DNA from: Atopobium sp. ICM42b
Lineage (GTDB): Bacteria > Actinomycetota > Coriobacteriia > Coriobacteriales > Atopobiaceae
Direction: 5' to 3'
Assembly: GCA_000564995.1 (NCBI GenBank)
Contig: JDFH01000005.1
Span: forward strand, 1 to 64,000
DNA length: 64,000 bases
Position 1 is the first letter of the stretch; every line of letters begins with the position of its first letter. This document shows positions 24,845-33,255 of this stretch, piece after piece. Under the pieces are notes generated by a model that saw nothing but the letters and a program-made list of their open reading frames with translations, ran no database searches and was not told the origin of the DNA. Position numbers and translations under genes: made by a program.

Positions 24845-26446
24845 TTAGCTAGCAGTAACTGTGTTGACATCAATGAAGGACAGGCCGGTGGTTCCAATGC
24901 CCTTGAAGCCCTTGAGAGCAACGCCGTTGCTGTTTGGCTTCTCGCTCCAAGAAGCGGTGAAGGTCTTAGCAAAGAGAACTGGGTACAGAGGTACGTTCTC
25001 AGCGATAATGTCGAAGCACTCGTTCCAAGTGGACTGCTGATCAGCACCAGACTGGCCAAGAGCCTTGGTCATAAGATTGTGGAGCTTGGTCCACTCATCA
25101 GACTCCTTCCATGGGCAACGCTTGGTCATCCAGACGTTATCGCCATACCACCAGTTAAGCAGCAGGTCGACGTCTGCGCCGAAGCAGGAAGGATCGCCAG
25201 GGGCAAGCAGGATGTCCCAGGAACCGTCAACTGCGTCGATTGCAGCATAGGTTGCTGGAGAAGTATCGGAAACGATGCTTACATTAAAGCCAAGTGCATC
25301 AAGGTCGTTCTTGACCTGAGTTGCCATGGACTTAACCTGCTCGTTATCGGTGGTGCGGAGAACAACATCACCTGGAGTAATGCCAGAATCAGCAATGAGC
25401 TTCTTAGCCTTATCTACATCGTGTGCATAGACAGTAGATGCCTTGTGATAGTTAGCAAAGGAAGAAGGAAGGTAGCTGGTAGCAACCTCAGCCTGGCCAG
25501 AGAATGCGTTTGCAAGCATCTTGTCTGTATCAAGTGCATAGAGGCATGCCTGGCGAACCTTAACGTTGTCCCAAGGAGCCTTGCCAAGGTTGAACATTGC
25601 AAAGCGGACACCAAAGCCCTGAACAGCGTCAACGGTGCAGCCTGCGCCCTTGAGCTGATCTACAGCGTCTGCAGGAACCATTTCCATAGCAAGGGTGGTT
25701 CCGTCCTGCTGAGCGGTCAGACGAGCGGTTGGATCCTTAAGGACGTCATAGTGGAGCTTATCGTCCTTAGCAGGAGTTGCGCCGTTGTAGTTTTTGTTAG
25801 GAACAAGGTCAAGAGTGTTGTCAGAGATGGACTCAAACTGCCATGGACCAGAACCAACTGGCTGCTTCTTCATCTCATCCTGAGAGCTGCTTGCTGGAAC
25901 AACGCGAACAATAGACAGGCGCTCCTTGAGGAGGGAGAAGTTAGCAATAGTGGTCTTAACGGTGACGGTCTTGTCATCCTTCTTCTCTACGGAAGCAATT
26001 GGAGCGAGCATTGGGACGTAAACGCTACCCTTAGCAGCGGAACGGTTGAAGGACTCAACAACGTCATCAGCCTTTACCTCGTTACCATCAGAGAACTTTG
26101 CGCCGTCACGGAGGGTAATCTCAAAGGTGTAATCGTCAACCTTCTTAGGATCAGCAGTAGCCAGCTCATTGAATGTTGAGTAGTCGTGGAAGTTAAGACC
26201 GTAGAGGCCCTCAACTACCTGCCAGTTAACACCAAGAGCAAGTGCTGATGAAGTAGTAGATGGATCATAGTTCTGGGTTGAATAAGCGGTACCAGCAGTA
26301 ATTGTGCCGCCGCCTTCCTTTCCAGATGGAGCTTCAGCTGCCTTCTGCTGTCCGCCACCACAAGCGGTGAGACCAAGACCAGCTGCTACAGTTGCTCCGC
26401 CAAGGAAGCCGCGACGCGAAAGTGGACGGTTAATAAACTCGCTCAT
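24845..26446 (-). CDS. Substrate-binding lipoprotein (SBP family 5), probable sialic acid receptor
   Basis: A 533-residue extracytoplasmic receptor. The N-terminus has the twin-arginine motif SRRGFLGG, a hydrophobic stretch and lipobox LTAC, so it is a probable Tat lipoprotein. The mature part has the SBP_bac_5 layout (LGVNWQVVEGLYG, RDGAKFSDGNEVKADDVV, VGSGPWQFESI, ILLAPGDPSCFGADV). It is the first gene of the importer/catabolism cluster that ends in nanE. SAT importers use an SBP-5 receptor (SatA), which fits sialic acid as ligand, although the fold itself is shared with peptide receptors. Confidence 0.88.
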   Translation of the reverse strand: MSEFINRPLSRRGFLGGATVAAGLGLTACGGGQQKAAEAPSGKEGGGTITAGTAYSTQNYDPSTTSSALALGVNWQVVEGLYGLNFHDYSTFNELATADPKKVDDYTFEITLRDGAKFSDGNEVKADDVVESFNRSAAKGSVYVPMLAPIASVEKKDDKTVTVKTTIANFSLLKERLSIVRVVPASSSQDEMKKQPVGSGPWQFESISDNTLDLVPNKNYNGATPAKDDKLHYDVLKDPTARLTAQQDGTTLAMEMVPADAVDQLKGAGCTVDAVQGFGVRFAMFNLGKAPWDNVKVRQACLYALDTDKMLANAFSGQAEVATSYLPSSFANYHKASTVYAHDVDKAKKLIADSGITPGDVVLRTTDNEQVKSMATQVKNDLDALGFNVSIVSDTSPATYAAIDAVDGSWDILLAPGDPSCFGADVDLLLNWWYGDNVWMTKRCPWKESDEWTKLHNLMTKALGQSGADQQSTWNECFDIIAENVPLYPVLFAKTFTASWSEKPNSNGVALKGFKGIGTTGLSFIDVNTVTAS

Positions 26447-26472
26447 TTCTGCCTCTTTCTAAAAACTCTCCT

Positions 26473-26507
26473 TGCCACAACGTGGCACCAATGCCACTTG
26501 TGTGGCT
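26473..26507. promoter_or_regulatory. Tandem palindromic operators in front of the nan operon
   Basis: Two copies of the same palindrome: TGCCAC-AAC-GTGGCA (26473-26487) and TGCCAC-TTGT-GTGGCT (26492-26507), centres about 20 bp apart. They lie between the candidate -10 element and the RBS of the binding-protein gene, where a bound repressor would block the promoter. The regulator is not encoded in the window. Confidence 0.6.
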
Positions 26508-26519
26508 TACATCTATATA

Positions 26520-26525
26520 ACTATA
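26520..26525 (-). promoter_or_regulatory. Candidate -10 of the nan operon
   Basis: Minus-strand TATAGT in CATATAGTTATATAG, 74 bases before the start codon and 13 bases upstream of the tandem palindromes. It shares TATAGTTA with the sites at 5763 and 59587. Confidence 0.4.
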
Positions 26526-26657
26526 TGAAGAAAAGATATTTCCTCTGAACACAGTTCGCCCAACGGTATTAATTTCTCGCTCATTGGCTGCTCAAAATAT
26601 GAAAACGTGTTTTGTTGTATTATTTACTGCATATAAATCTTAATAGCAGCTAAGAAG

Positions 26658-26674
26658 GCCCGCAGTTAGCGGGC
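26658..26674 (+). terminator. Orphan plus-strand terminator-like hairpin
   Basis: Perfect GCCCGC-AGTTA-GCGGGC followed on the plus strand by TTTACTATTATTTT. No plus-strand gene ends here, so it may close a small unannotated transcript, or act on the minus strand. The rest of 26526-26810 is AT-rich, with TTTACTACCGTTT or a close variant repeated near 26745-26775, and no gene. Confidence 0.35.
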
Positions 26675-26810
26675 TTTACTATTATTTTACCTTGTATAAT
26701 ATATAAATAATTTAACTAACTACATAAGTAGTAAGCAAAGTCAACTACCGTTTACCGATGTTTTACTACCGTTTGCCTTTAGAAATTACGGATATGTTGT
26801 GAAGATTAAA

Positions 26811-26841
26811 CAAGAGTCAGCCCAAAATGAACTGACCCTTG
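26811..26841 (-). terminator. Terminator after the second 216-residue gene
   Basis: Arms CAAGGGTCAG and CTGACTCTTG on the minus strand (one G-U pair), 11-base loop, followed by TTTAATC, 28 bases past the stop at 26869. Confidence 0.65.
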
Positions 26842-26868
26842 CGTTAGAACAGCGAAAACACCGCAAAA

Positions 26869-27519
26869 TTACTTGGTTAAATCCAGGATTCGTTCAGGAT
26901 TTGCCATAAAGTCCAAGTGTTCTTCCCCTAATCGGAAGCTAATAATTTCCGATACGTGATATGCATCTTCTTTTATAACTTCGAAATCTCCGTCAGCTGG
27001 ACTATAGCGGCCATAATAACCATCTGATCGGTAGCTTGGAGGCCATCCATTTTCTCCTGCAACTGACCAAACCAAGCACGGTAATTTTTGCTTATTCATT
27101 TCTTGTAACAGCCCAGCATTCCTTGTTTGAATCCACAGTTCTGATGAAGATCCCGTAAATGCGCTTATAGCAAAGACTCCCAAATCTTGCTCAACAGTTC
27201 CAATAAGAACTCCATGAGAACTTATTGTCCAATAGAGCGTTATGTTCATTACTACTGGGCCATCTTTGCTAACGCCCAAAAACGGGCCAGCAATCTCTGT
27301 ATCTTCCAAGTTAATGTTATCAACAGAAGTAAAATCTGACTTTGAACCGTTTTTACAAGCATTATATTGTTGCACAACATACTGAGCTGCCTGCTTTTTT
27401 AACTCTGGCAGTCTCATAGTATTCAACTTAAAAATCCAGTTATTTATCAGCAAACCACAAATAACAAGAACTACCAATAATGACAGACCTTTTATAAATC
27501 TTTTTCTACGCTGCATCAT
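26869..27519 (-). CDS. Unknown membrane-anchored protein, copy 2 of a tandem pair
   Basis: A 216-residue protein I do not recognise. A basic N-terminus (MMQRRKRF) precedes one membrane segment (about 9-27). The rest should lie outside the cell, ending in a conserved tail (YHVSEIISFRLGEEHLDFMANPER). Its neighbour at 27718-28368 is a paralogue nearly identical in the first 48 and last 40 residues but diverged in the middle. The ATG overlaps the 3' end of a remnant reading frame (27506-27652). The middle-only divergence resembles diversifying secreted or immunity-type proteins, but no function can be assigned. Confidence 0.7.
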   Translation of the reverse strand: MMQRRKRFIKGLSLLVVLVICGLLINNWIFKLNTMRLPELKKQAAQYVVQQYNACKNGSKSDFTSVDNINLEDTEIAGPFLGVSKDGPVVMNITLYWTISSHGVLIGTVEQDLGVFAISAFTGSSSELWIQTRNAGLLQEMNKQKLPCLVWSVAGENGWPPSYRSDGYYGRYSPADGDFEVIKEDAYHVSEIISFRLGEEHLDFMANPERILDLTK

Positions 27520-27652
27520 CAGTCACCTCACTTAAGTCTGTAGTTGGCGCTAACACGGGAACAATATTTGGATTTAAGACTTTTCTAGCAATGCCTTTTT
27601 GATCAAATTCATACACAACACCGTCTATTCTTGCCTTTTGTCCAACTACCAT
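27506..27652 (-). pseudogene. Remnant of an upstream gene between the two paralogues
   Basis: A 48-codon frame ending in TAG inside the start of the 216-residue gene. It reads MVVGQKARIDGVVYEFDQ and ends LSEVTDDAA. The frame stays open upstream to about 27709 without a better start. The stretch IDGVVYEFDQKG resembles a cell-wall-binding repeat. The last eight codons match the frame before the other paralogue (28355-28426), so a 3' gene end was duplicated together with the following gene. It is probably a non-functional fragment. Confidence 0.55.
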
Positions 27653-27717
27653 TGAACCCTTAGGTCCACCGAAAGGAACATTTTTCTCAGTTCTAAAGAA
27701 GAGAAAACACCTCGAAA

Positions 27718-28368
27718 TTACTTAACTAAATCTACAACACGCTCAGGATTTGCCATAAAGTCCAAGTGTTCTTCCCCTAATCGGAAGCTAATAATTTCCG
27801 ATACGTGATAATCTTCTTTTATAATTTCGAAATATCCGTCATCTGGGCTATAACTTCCTAAATAACCATCAGCTAGATACGGTGGCGGCCATCCACTTAA
27901 CCCTAAGCCACAAAAACTTCTAACTAGACATCTATAATTTCTATTATGCATTTCTTGTAACAGCCCAGCGTTCCTTGTTTGAATCCACATTTTTGGAGTT
28001 CCAAAATAAGACCCAATGGCGAATAGCCCCAAATCTTGCTCAACAGTACCAACAACCGTTTCTTGAGAGCTTATTACCCAATATAAATCTACATTCAACA
28101 TAAGTAGGTTAGCTTGACTGACTCCTAAAAATGGCCCAGAGATAGTAGCGGTCTCTAAATCAATATTTTCTGCGGACCCAAAATCAGACTTAAGACCATT
28201 TTTCTTATTCTCATATTGTTGCACAACATACTGAGCTGCCTGCTTTTTTAACTCTGGCAGTCTCATAGTATTCAGCTTAAAAAACCAGTTGTTAATCAGT
28301 AAGCCACAAATAACAAGAACTACCAATAATGACAGACCTTTTATAAACCTTTTTCTACGCTGCATCAT
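27718..28368 (-). CDS. Unknown membrane-anchored protein, copy 1 of a tandem pair
   Basis: A 216-residue paralogue of the protein at 26869-27519: the same basic start, single membrane segment (about 9-27), then LNTMRLPELKKQAAQYVVQQY and the same C-terminal tail. Residues about 50-170 differ substantially, including CLVRSFCGLGLSGWPPPY in place of CLVWSVAGENGWPPSY. Both genes are AT-richer than the neighbouring housekeeping genes, which suggests acquisition. No homology is recognised. Confidence 0.7.
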   Translation of the reverse strand: MMQRRKRFIKGLSLLVVLVICGLLINNWFFKLNTMRLPELKKQAAQYVVQQYENKKNGLKSDFGSAENIDLETATISGPFLGVSQANLLMLNVDLYWVISSQETVVGTVEQDLGLFAIGSYFGTPKMWIQTRNAGLLQEMHNRNYRCLVRSFCGLGLSGWPPPYLADGYLGSYSPDDGYFEIIKEDYHVSEIISFRLGEEHLDFMANPERVVDLVK

Positions 28369-28426
28369 CTGTCACCTCACTAGAACTGCTTGTAGCGACT
28401 GAAGTAAAAGTAATAACTAGGTAGCT
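28355..28426 (-). pseudogene. Short 3' remnant preceding copy 1
   Basis: An open frame of about 23 codons with no start, ending TSSSSEVTDDAA and a TAG inside the start of the 216-residue gene. It shares the SEVTDDAA end with the remnant at 27506-27652. A TAG codon lies directly upstream. Confidence 0.45.
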
Positions 28427-28498
28427 CTAATGATATTCCGTGCGAGTATGCTTTAGCAGTTCATCTGTCGGTTAATGGCTATATTTCAGCGATGAATG

Positions 28499-28548
28499 AA
28501 AAAAAAATAAGAATGGCATCTTAATACGTCATAGCTGCCATTCTTATT
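28499..28548 (-). terminator. Strong terminator of the uvrA-ybaK-murJ-uvrC operon
   Basis: Perfect 13-bp arms AATAAGAATGGCA / TGCCATTCTTATT (28506-28518 and 28536-28548), 17-base loop, followed on the minus strand by about eight T residues, 28 bases past the stop of the small gene at 28577. Confidence 0.9.
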
Positions 28549-28576
28549 ACAAATAACTCTATCGCTTGATTTGGTT

Positions 28577-28810
28577 TTAGAGATTGTGCTTCTTCATCCT
28601 TTGCTCAAAGAGCTCGTTGATAATCTTTGCCATCTCTTCAACTTGTTGAGCACTAGGTTCACCCTCAAATGTAGCGTATAGCTCTGGATGCTTCTGAGCA
28701 ATATATTCGCAAGACTTGCTTGTTGCATGACCACGAACAAAGAACGGAATACGCTTAATGTAGTCAGGATTTACCAGTGCCAAGATTTTCTCGTCTGCTG
28801 TTTTACTCAT
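28577..28810 (-). CDS. Small conserved-looking protein of unknown function
   Basis: A 77-residue soluble, mostly helical protein (MSKTADEKILALVNPDYIKR, then a C-terminal region with AQQVEEMAKIINELFEQRMK). I do not recognise the family. The start at 28810 has GGGGAGG six bases ahead and overlaps the uvrC stop by eight bases (ATGAGTAA), so it is coupled to uvrC and closes the operon before a strong terminator. The tight coupling argues it is a real gene. Confidence 0.7.
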   Translation of the reverse strand: MSKTADEKILALVNPDYIKRIPFFVRGHATSKSCEYIAQKHPELYATFEGEPSAQQVEEMAKIINELFEQRMKKHNL

Positions 28811-30860
28811 GAGTTCCTCCCCTTGCATCTAACTCCTCATGTACAGTTGTTGAAGATTCTTCCCAAGCTTTGAGTTCTTCATAAATAGTTTCTGCCAAGT
28901 TCACAGAAACACCTTTTACCTGAGAGATGTCCTCAACACTTGCAGCCTTTAAGCGCTTAAAAGAGCCAAAATGGCGCATGATATCTTTTTTGCGTTTAGG
29001 TCCTACACCAGGGATTTCGTCCAGAATAGAGACGGTCATTGCCTTATCTCTAAGCTCACGATGGAACGTAATTGCAAAACGGTGAGACTCATCACGGACT
29101 TGCTTGATGAGATACAGAGAAGCTGACCCCGTAGGCAACACAATTGGTGTGTCGTCCCAAGGTACAAAGACTTCCTCATCAGACTTAGCAAGGCCACAGA
29201 CGGGAATATCCAACCCCAGCTCATTAAGCTGATTAATTGCGGCGGTCAGCTGAGGTTTGCCGCCATCAACCACCAGCAAATCAGGTCGTGAGCCAAAGCG
29301 CTCATCTGCCATGCGTTCCGGGCTATACCTTCTGCCCAGGACTTCTGTCATTGAGACAAAGTCGTTAGCTTCATCAAGCTCAGCGCGAATCTTAAAGCGG
29401 CGATACTGGCTTTTATCAGCCTTTCCATTAGTAAAGACCACCATAGACGCAACGGTAAAATTGCCGTGAAGCGTAGAAATATCAAAGCACTCAATACGCA
29501 GCGGGGGTGCATCAAGCGCAAGTGCACTTTCCAACTGAAGAAGCGCCTGGTTAGTGCGGTCGTCAGCATAGCCTGTGCGAATCATGTGGCGCATCAGCGC
29601 ATGACGAGCGTTAGCAGAAGCCATCTGGAGAAGACGGAACTTCTCGCCACGTTGTGGGTGATGAAGCACGCAGTTGTGGCCTCGTTTTTGTGTCAACCAC
29701 TCGGACAAAACCTCTGCGTCGAGAAGATCGATGGGCAGGTTAACCTCTGCGGGAATGTCAGCGGTTTCATCGTAGTAGCGCTTCAAGAAGCCCGAGACCA
29801 GCTCCTCCTCGGAAACGTCCAAGCCTTTGTCCAGGATAAACTCAACCGAGCGGATGGTACGACCTTCTCGCACAACAAACACGCAGGCAGCGGAGATAGT
29901 TTCTTCTCGATAAATGCCAATGAGGTCAATGTTGACTGAGGTAGGAAACGTGACTTGCTGGCGGTCATCAAGATCAGAGAGTGAAGTCAGACGGGACTTG
30001 AGCCTAGCTGCCTTCTCAAAATCCAGGTCAGCGGCGGCTTTTTGCATCTGGTCTTTGAGCTCAGAGACAATCTCGGAGCGATTTCCGCGGAGGAAGTTCT
30101 CTACCTGCCTGACGTTTTTTGCATAGGAAACGGTATCAATGGCGCCTACGCACACACCAGGACCCTTGCCTACGTGGTAGTCAAAACAGGGACGCCCCTT
30201 CTTTGCCAGCAGCAGGTTAGCAACGGCGGCGCCGTCAGGGTCTTTTTCTAGCAGACGTTTAGCGCGCTTCCACTCTACGCACGTAGCGGAGCAGATAGGT
30301 ACTACTTTTCTGAGTGTCTCAATAGTCTGGCGCGCAGCGTAGGAATCAGTGTAGGGACCAAAATAACGTGTCCCCTTCTTGTGTTTCTCGCGCGTGTATT
30401 TAATTGCTGGGAAGGTATCTGACTCGGTAATGGCAATGTAGGGATAGCTCTTATCGTCTTTAAAGTCTACGTTGAAGTAGGGACGATACTGAGCAATAAG
30501 ATTGCGCTCCAGCACCAATGCTTCGTGCTCGTTTTCTACCACGATGTAGTCAAAACTACGTACGACCTGCATCATCAGAGGAATCTTGGCACGGTCATCT
30601 TGAAGCGTAACGTACTGCCTCATGCGAGCACGCAGGTTTTTAGCTTTGCCTACATAGATAACCTTGCCGGAACCATCTTTCCAGAGGTAACAACCTGGAT
30701 TAGTAGGAACCTGATCAACCTGTTCTCTGATGGATACCAGGTCATCTGAGGGCTCAGAAGAAAACGACGGCGCAAGTCCTGGCGCGCCCGAAGGCACGTA
30801 GTTGGGGTCAAGATTGTTTTGAGAGTTATCTTTGCCGCCCTTGGCACCGCTTTTGGCCAT
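28803..30860 (-). CDS. uvrC: Excinuclease ABC subunit C
   Basis: A 685-residue nucleotide-excision-repair nuclease that makes both incisions around the lesion after UvrA/UvrB loading. An unusual hydrophilic extension of about 45 residues precedes the GIY-YIG domain (PGCYLWKDGSGKVIYVGKA). Next come the UVR motif (LKDQMQKAAADLDFEKAARL, about residue 260), the RNase H-like C-terminal nuclease (IECFDISTLHG, VVDGGKPQL) and a helix-hairpin-helix tail (IPGVGPKRKKDIMRHFGS). It starts one base after the murJ stop. Confidence 0.96.
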   Translation of the reverse strand: MAKSGAKGGKDNSQNNLDPNYVPSGAPGLAPSFSSEPSDDLVSIREQVDQVPTNPGCYLWKDGSGKVIYVGKAKNLRARMRQYVTLQDDRAKIPLMMQVVRSFDYIVVENEHEALVLERNLIAQYRPYFNVDFKDDKSYPYIAITESDTFPAIKYTREKHKKGTRYFGPYTDSYAARQTIETLRKVVPICSATCVEWKRAKRLLEKDPDGAAVANLLLAKKGRPCFDYHVGKGPGVCVGAIDTVSYAKNVRQVENFLRGNRSEIVSELKDQMQKAAADLDFEKAARLKSRLTSLSDLDDRQQVTFPTSVNIDLIGIYREETISAACVFVVREGRTIRSVEFILDKGLDVSEEELVSGFLKRYYDETADIPAEVNLPIDLLDAEVLSEWLTQKRGHNCVLHHPQRGEKFRLLQMASANARHALMRHMIRTGYADDRTNQALLQLESALALDAPPLRIECFDISTLHGNFTVASMVVFTNGKADKSQYRRFKIRAELDEANDFVSMTEVLGRRYSPERMADERFGSRPDLLVVDGGKPQLTAAINQLNELGLDIPVCGLAKSDEEVFVPWDDTPIVLPTGSASLYLIKQVRDESHRFAITFHRELRDKAMTVSILDEIPGVGPKRKKDIMRHFGSFKRLKAASVEDISQVKGVSVNLAETIYEELKAWEESSTTVHEELDARGGTHE

Positions 30861-30861
30861 G

Positions 30862-32745
30862 CTATGACCTTACGCGAGAAACCAGTGCACGAAGCATGGT
30901 GGACTCTGGTGATTTGAAGAGGATTGCCAAGCCATAGGTAACTAAAACAGCTGGAATACCTGCAAAGATGCAATACAGCACGCCGTAAAGCGCTCGTCCA
31001 TCTGGTACGCCAATAACGACGCGTAGACCCACCATAATCAGAAGTGCTGCCGCTGATCCTGCAAGGCCAAAACCAACCGAGCGTACAAACGCAAATACCA
31101 TGGACGTAAGTCCAATCTGACCAAGGTGTTTACGCAGGCTAATCAACATAATGGTGTCAATGACCACGTAGAAGATGGCCGAGGTAGTTGCTACAAACAT
31201 CATGCCAAAGTGAGAAGTACCCACCAGCAGCACCAAAACCTGCACGACAGAACCGAGTGTTGCCGAAACAGCATAGAGTGTCATACGACGCATAGCAGAA
31301 CAGACTTTTTGCAGGTACATACCAATGCCATACAGAGGCAAAGCAAGCGACTGACCAATCAAGAATTGCTGGGTTAGCAGCAGCTGATCTTCAGTGAACT
31401 TGCTTGCTCCAATAATAGAGACAAGGGGCATCGAGAAAATCATCAGATACATCATGAACGGCACGGTAAAGAAAAGAATCTGGTTAATACCGTGCTTAAA
31501 GTCCTTCTTGAACTGATCCATATTCTCTTTTGCCCAGCTATCGGACAGCTCCGTAAAGAGGGCTGTGGTAATAGGTACCGTCAAAATGGAATATGGCAGC
31601 GTGTACCAAAGACGAGCGTATGCCGCAATGGATGCACCAGACGCGGAAACGCTGAGCTGCGAGCTTGTCTGCACCGACATAGTTACAAACGTGGCAACCA
31701 CAACAATCAGAGCAGGCGCGCCAATCTTAAGCGTCTCTTTAAGCGCGGGGTCTTTAAGGTTAATTCTCCACGAGAGCTTAATCCCCTTGCGCTTAAGTGA
31801 CGGAACCTGAATCAGAACCTGAATCAGAACGCCCAGAGGATTTCCCAGTGCAAGAATAAGTAGACCGAGCTCAGGATTAGTGTTAACCAAGAAAGCATAC
31901 GCAAAGAACGATGCTGTAGTCACAAAGTTATTAAAAATAGGTGCCGCCGCTGGCCAGAGATAGTCTCGCTCTGCATTCAAAACACCAGAGAAAATGGTGG
32001 AGAAACAATACAGCATAACCTCAATAACAAAGAACCTAAAGAAGTACACTGCCAGCGTTGGGTCAAAATCAGCACCTGCCGAGAAGGACTGTGTATACAC
32101 CACTTCTGCGGCAAAGAAGAAGCCTAGAACCGCAACAAGTCCGGTTGCGACAACAACAATGGAAAGCAAGTTAGAGGTATAGGCATTTGCCTCATCCTGT
32201 CCAACCTTCTTCTTAATAGAAAGATATACTGGCAAAAAAGCCGTAGTGAGCATTCCCGCACCAACAAGCTCATAGAGCTGGTCAGGAAGGGTGTTCGCAA
32301 TGGAGTAGCAACTAGCAAGAACGGTAGCACCCATAGCAAATGCCTGAGCCCAGGTTCTTAAAAAGCCCGTAATACGGCTAATCAGAACGAGCACGCTCAT
32401 CATAGAAGTAGAACGACTCAAATCTTTCTGCTTAGACGCATCTTCTTCATCAGAAGAAGCCTCTTCACTATAAGGATTACCTGCGTCGAAGTTGCCGTCT
32501 GACACAGAGCTGTTATCTGCCTCAGAGTTATCCTCTTCAGCAGCGGCCTCTTCGAGTTTCTGGCTTACAATCTGCTCAAAGGCTTCATCCTCAATTGGTT
32601 GATGAAACGTCTCTGGAACAACAATGTTGTCCACTACAGGAGGCTCATCGAAGGTCTGATCAAGAGCCTTGCTCAGAGTTTCTTCAGATAAGGTTCCATC
32701 AGAAGACTCTGCTGAAAGTCGCATATGTTTGGGCTGATATGCCAC
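30862..32745 (-). CDS. murJ: Lipid II flippase MurJ/MviN
   Basis: A 627-residue integral membrane protein of the MOP superfamily, which flips lipid II across the membrane for peptidoglycan synthesis. An acidic, Glu/Asp/Ser-rich cytoplasmic extension of about 105 residues precedes the core (SRITGFLRTWAQAFAMG, then LPDQLYELVGAGMLTTAFLPVY). About 13-14 membrane segments follow. Its start is GTG and overlaps the ybaK stop by one base (TAGTG). The N-terminal extension is longer than in E. coli MurJ, as seen in other actinobacteria. Confidence 0.93.
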   Translation of the reverse strand: MAYQPKHMRLSAESSDGTLSEETLSKALDQTFDEPPVVDNIVVPETFHQPIEDEAFEQIVSQKLEEAAAEEDNSEADNSSVSDGNFDAGNPYSEEASSDEEDASKQKDLSRSTSMMSVLVLISRITGFLRTWAQAFAMGATVLASCYSIANTLPDQLYELVGAGMLTTAFLPVYLSIKKKVGQDEANAYTSNLLSIVVVATGLVAVLGFFFAAEVVYTQSFSAGADFDPTLAVYFFRFFVIEVMLYCFSTIFSGVLNAERDYLWPAAAPIFNNFVTTASFFAYAFLVNTNPELGLLILALGNPLGVLIQVLIQVPSLKRKGIKLSWRINLKDPALKETLKIGAPALIVVVATFVTMSVQTSSQLSVSASGASIAAYARLWYTLPYSILTVPITTALFTELSDSWAKENMDQFKKDFKHGINQILFFTVPFMMYLMIFSMPLVSIIGASKFTEDQLLLTQQFLIGQSLALPLYGIGMYLQKVCSAMRRMTLYAVSATLGSVVQVLVLLVGTSHFGMMFVATTSAIFYVVIDTIMLISLRKHLGQIGLTSMVFAFVRSVGFGLAGSAAALLIMVGLRVVIGVPDGRALYGVLYCIFAGIPAVLVTYGLAILFKSPESTMLRALVSRVRS

Positions 32746-33254
32746 TAGTGCACCTCGCGAACAATATCTGCAAACGTAGCCGATACAAATGAAGCTAGAT
32801 CTTCTGGAGAAAGCGTCAAACTGAGTCCACGTTTTCCACCAGAGATATGAATGAGCTCAAAAAGCTGAGCAGTCTCGTCAATTATAGTGGGAAACTGCTT
32901 TTTCATACCAACGGGAGTGCAGCCGCCACGAACGTAGCCCGTTAAACCCTCAAGCTCTTTAACGGGCAGCATGGAAAGGTTCTTTTGACCGGATGCAGCT
33001 GCTGCTTTTTTAAGATCAAGCTCTTGATCTACTGGAATGCAGCACACCACATGCTCTCCACTTGAAGACACGCAGACAAGCGTTTTGAATGCAGCGTCTG
33101 GATCTTCTCCAAGCATCTCTGCAATATGAGTACCCAACTCTCCAGAAGGAACGTCTTCGTCTACCTCATAAGATTGGAACTCGTAAGCAATGCCGGCAGC
33201 ATCAAGCTCCCTCATTGCATTTGTCTTTTGGACCTTGACCGTTTTTCTCGCCAT
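32745..33254 (-). CDS. ybaK: YbaK/EbsC-family aminoacyl-tRNA deacylase
   Basis: A 169-residue editing-type hydrolase related to the ProRS INS domain; characterised YbaK proteins deacylate Cys-tRNA(Pro). Motifs include KTNAMRELDAAGIAYEF at the start, FKTLVCV with the catalytic lysine, and YVRGGCTPVGMKK, HISGGKRGLSL near the end. It sits between uvrA (one-base gap) and murJ (one-base overlap). The start codons ATG GCG AGA AAA contain a copy of the dispersed GGCGAGAA motif. Confidence 0.93.
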   Translation of the reverse strand: MARKTVKVQKTNAMRELDAAGIAYEFQSYEVDEDVPSGELGTHIAEMLGEDPDAAFKTLVCVSSSGEHVVCCIPVDQELDLKKAAAASGQKNLSMLPVKELEGLTGYVRGGCTPVGMKKQFPTIIDETAQLFELIHISGGKRGLSLTLSPEDLASFVSATFADIVREVH

Positions 33255-33255
33255 A

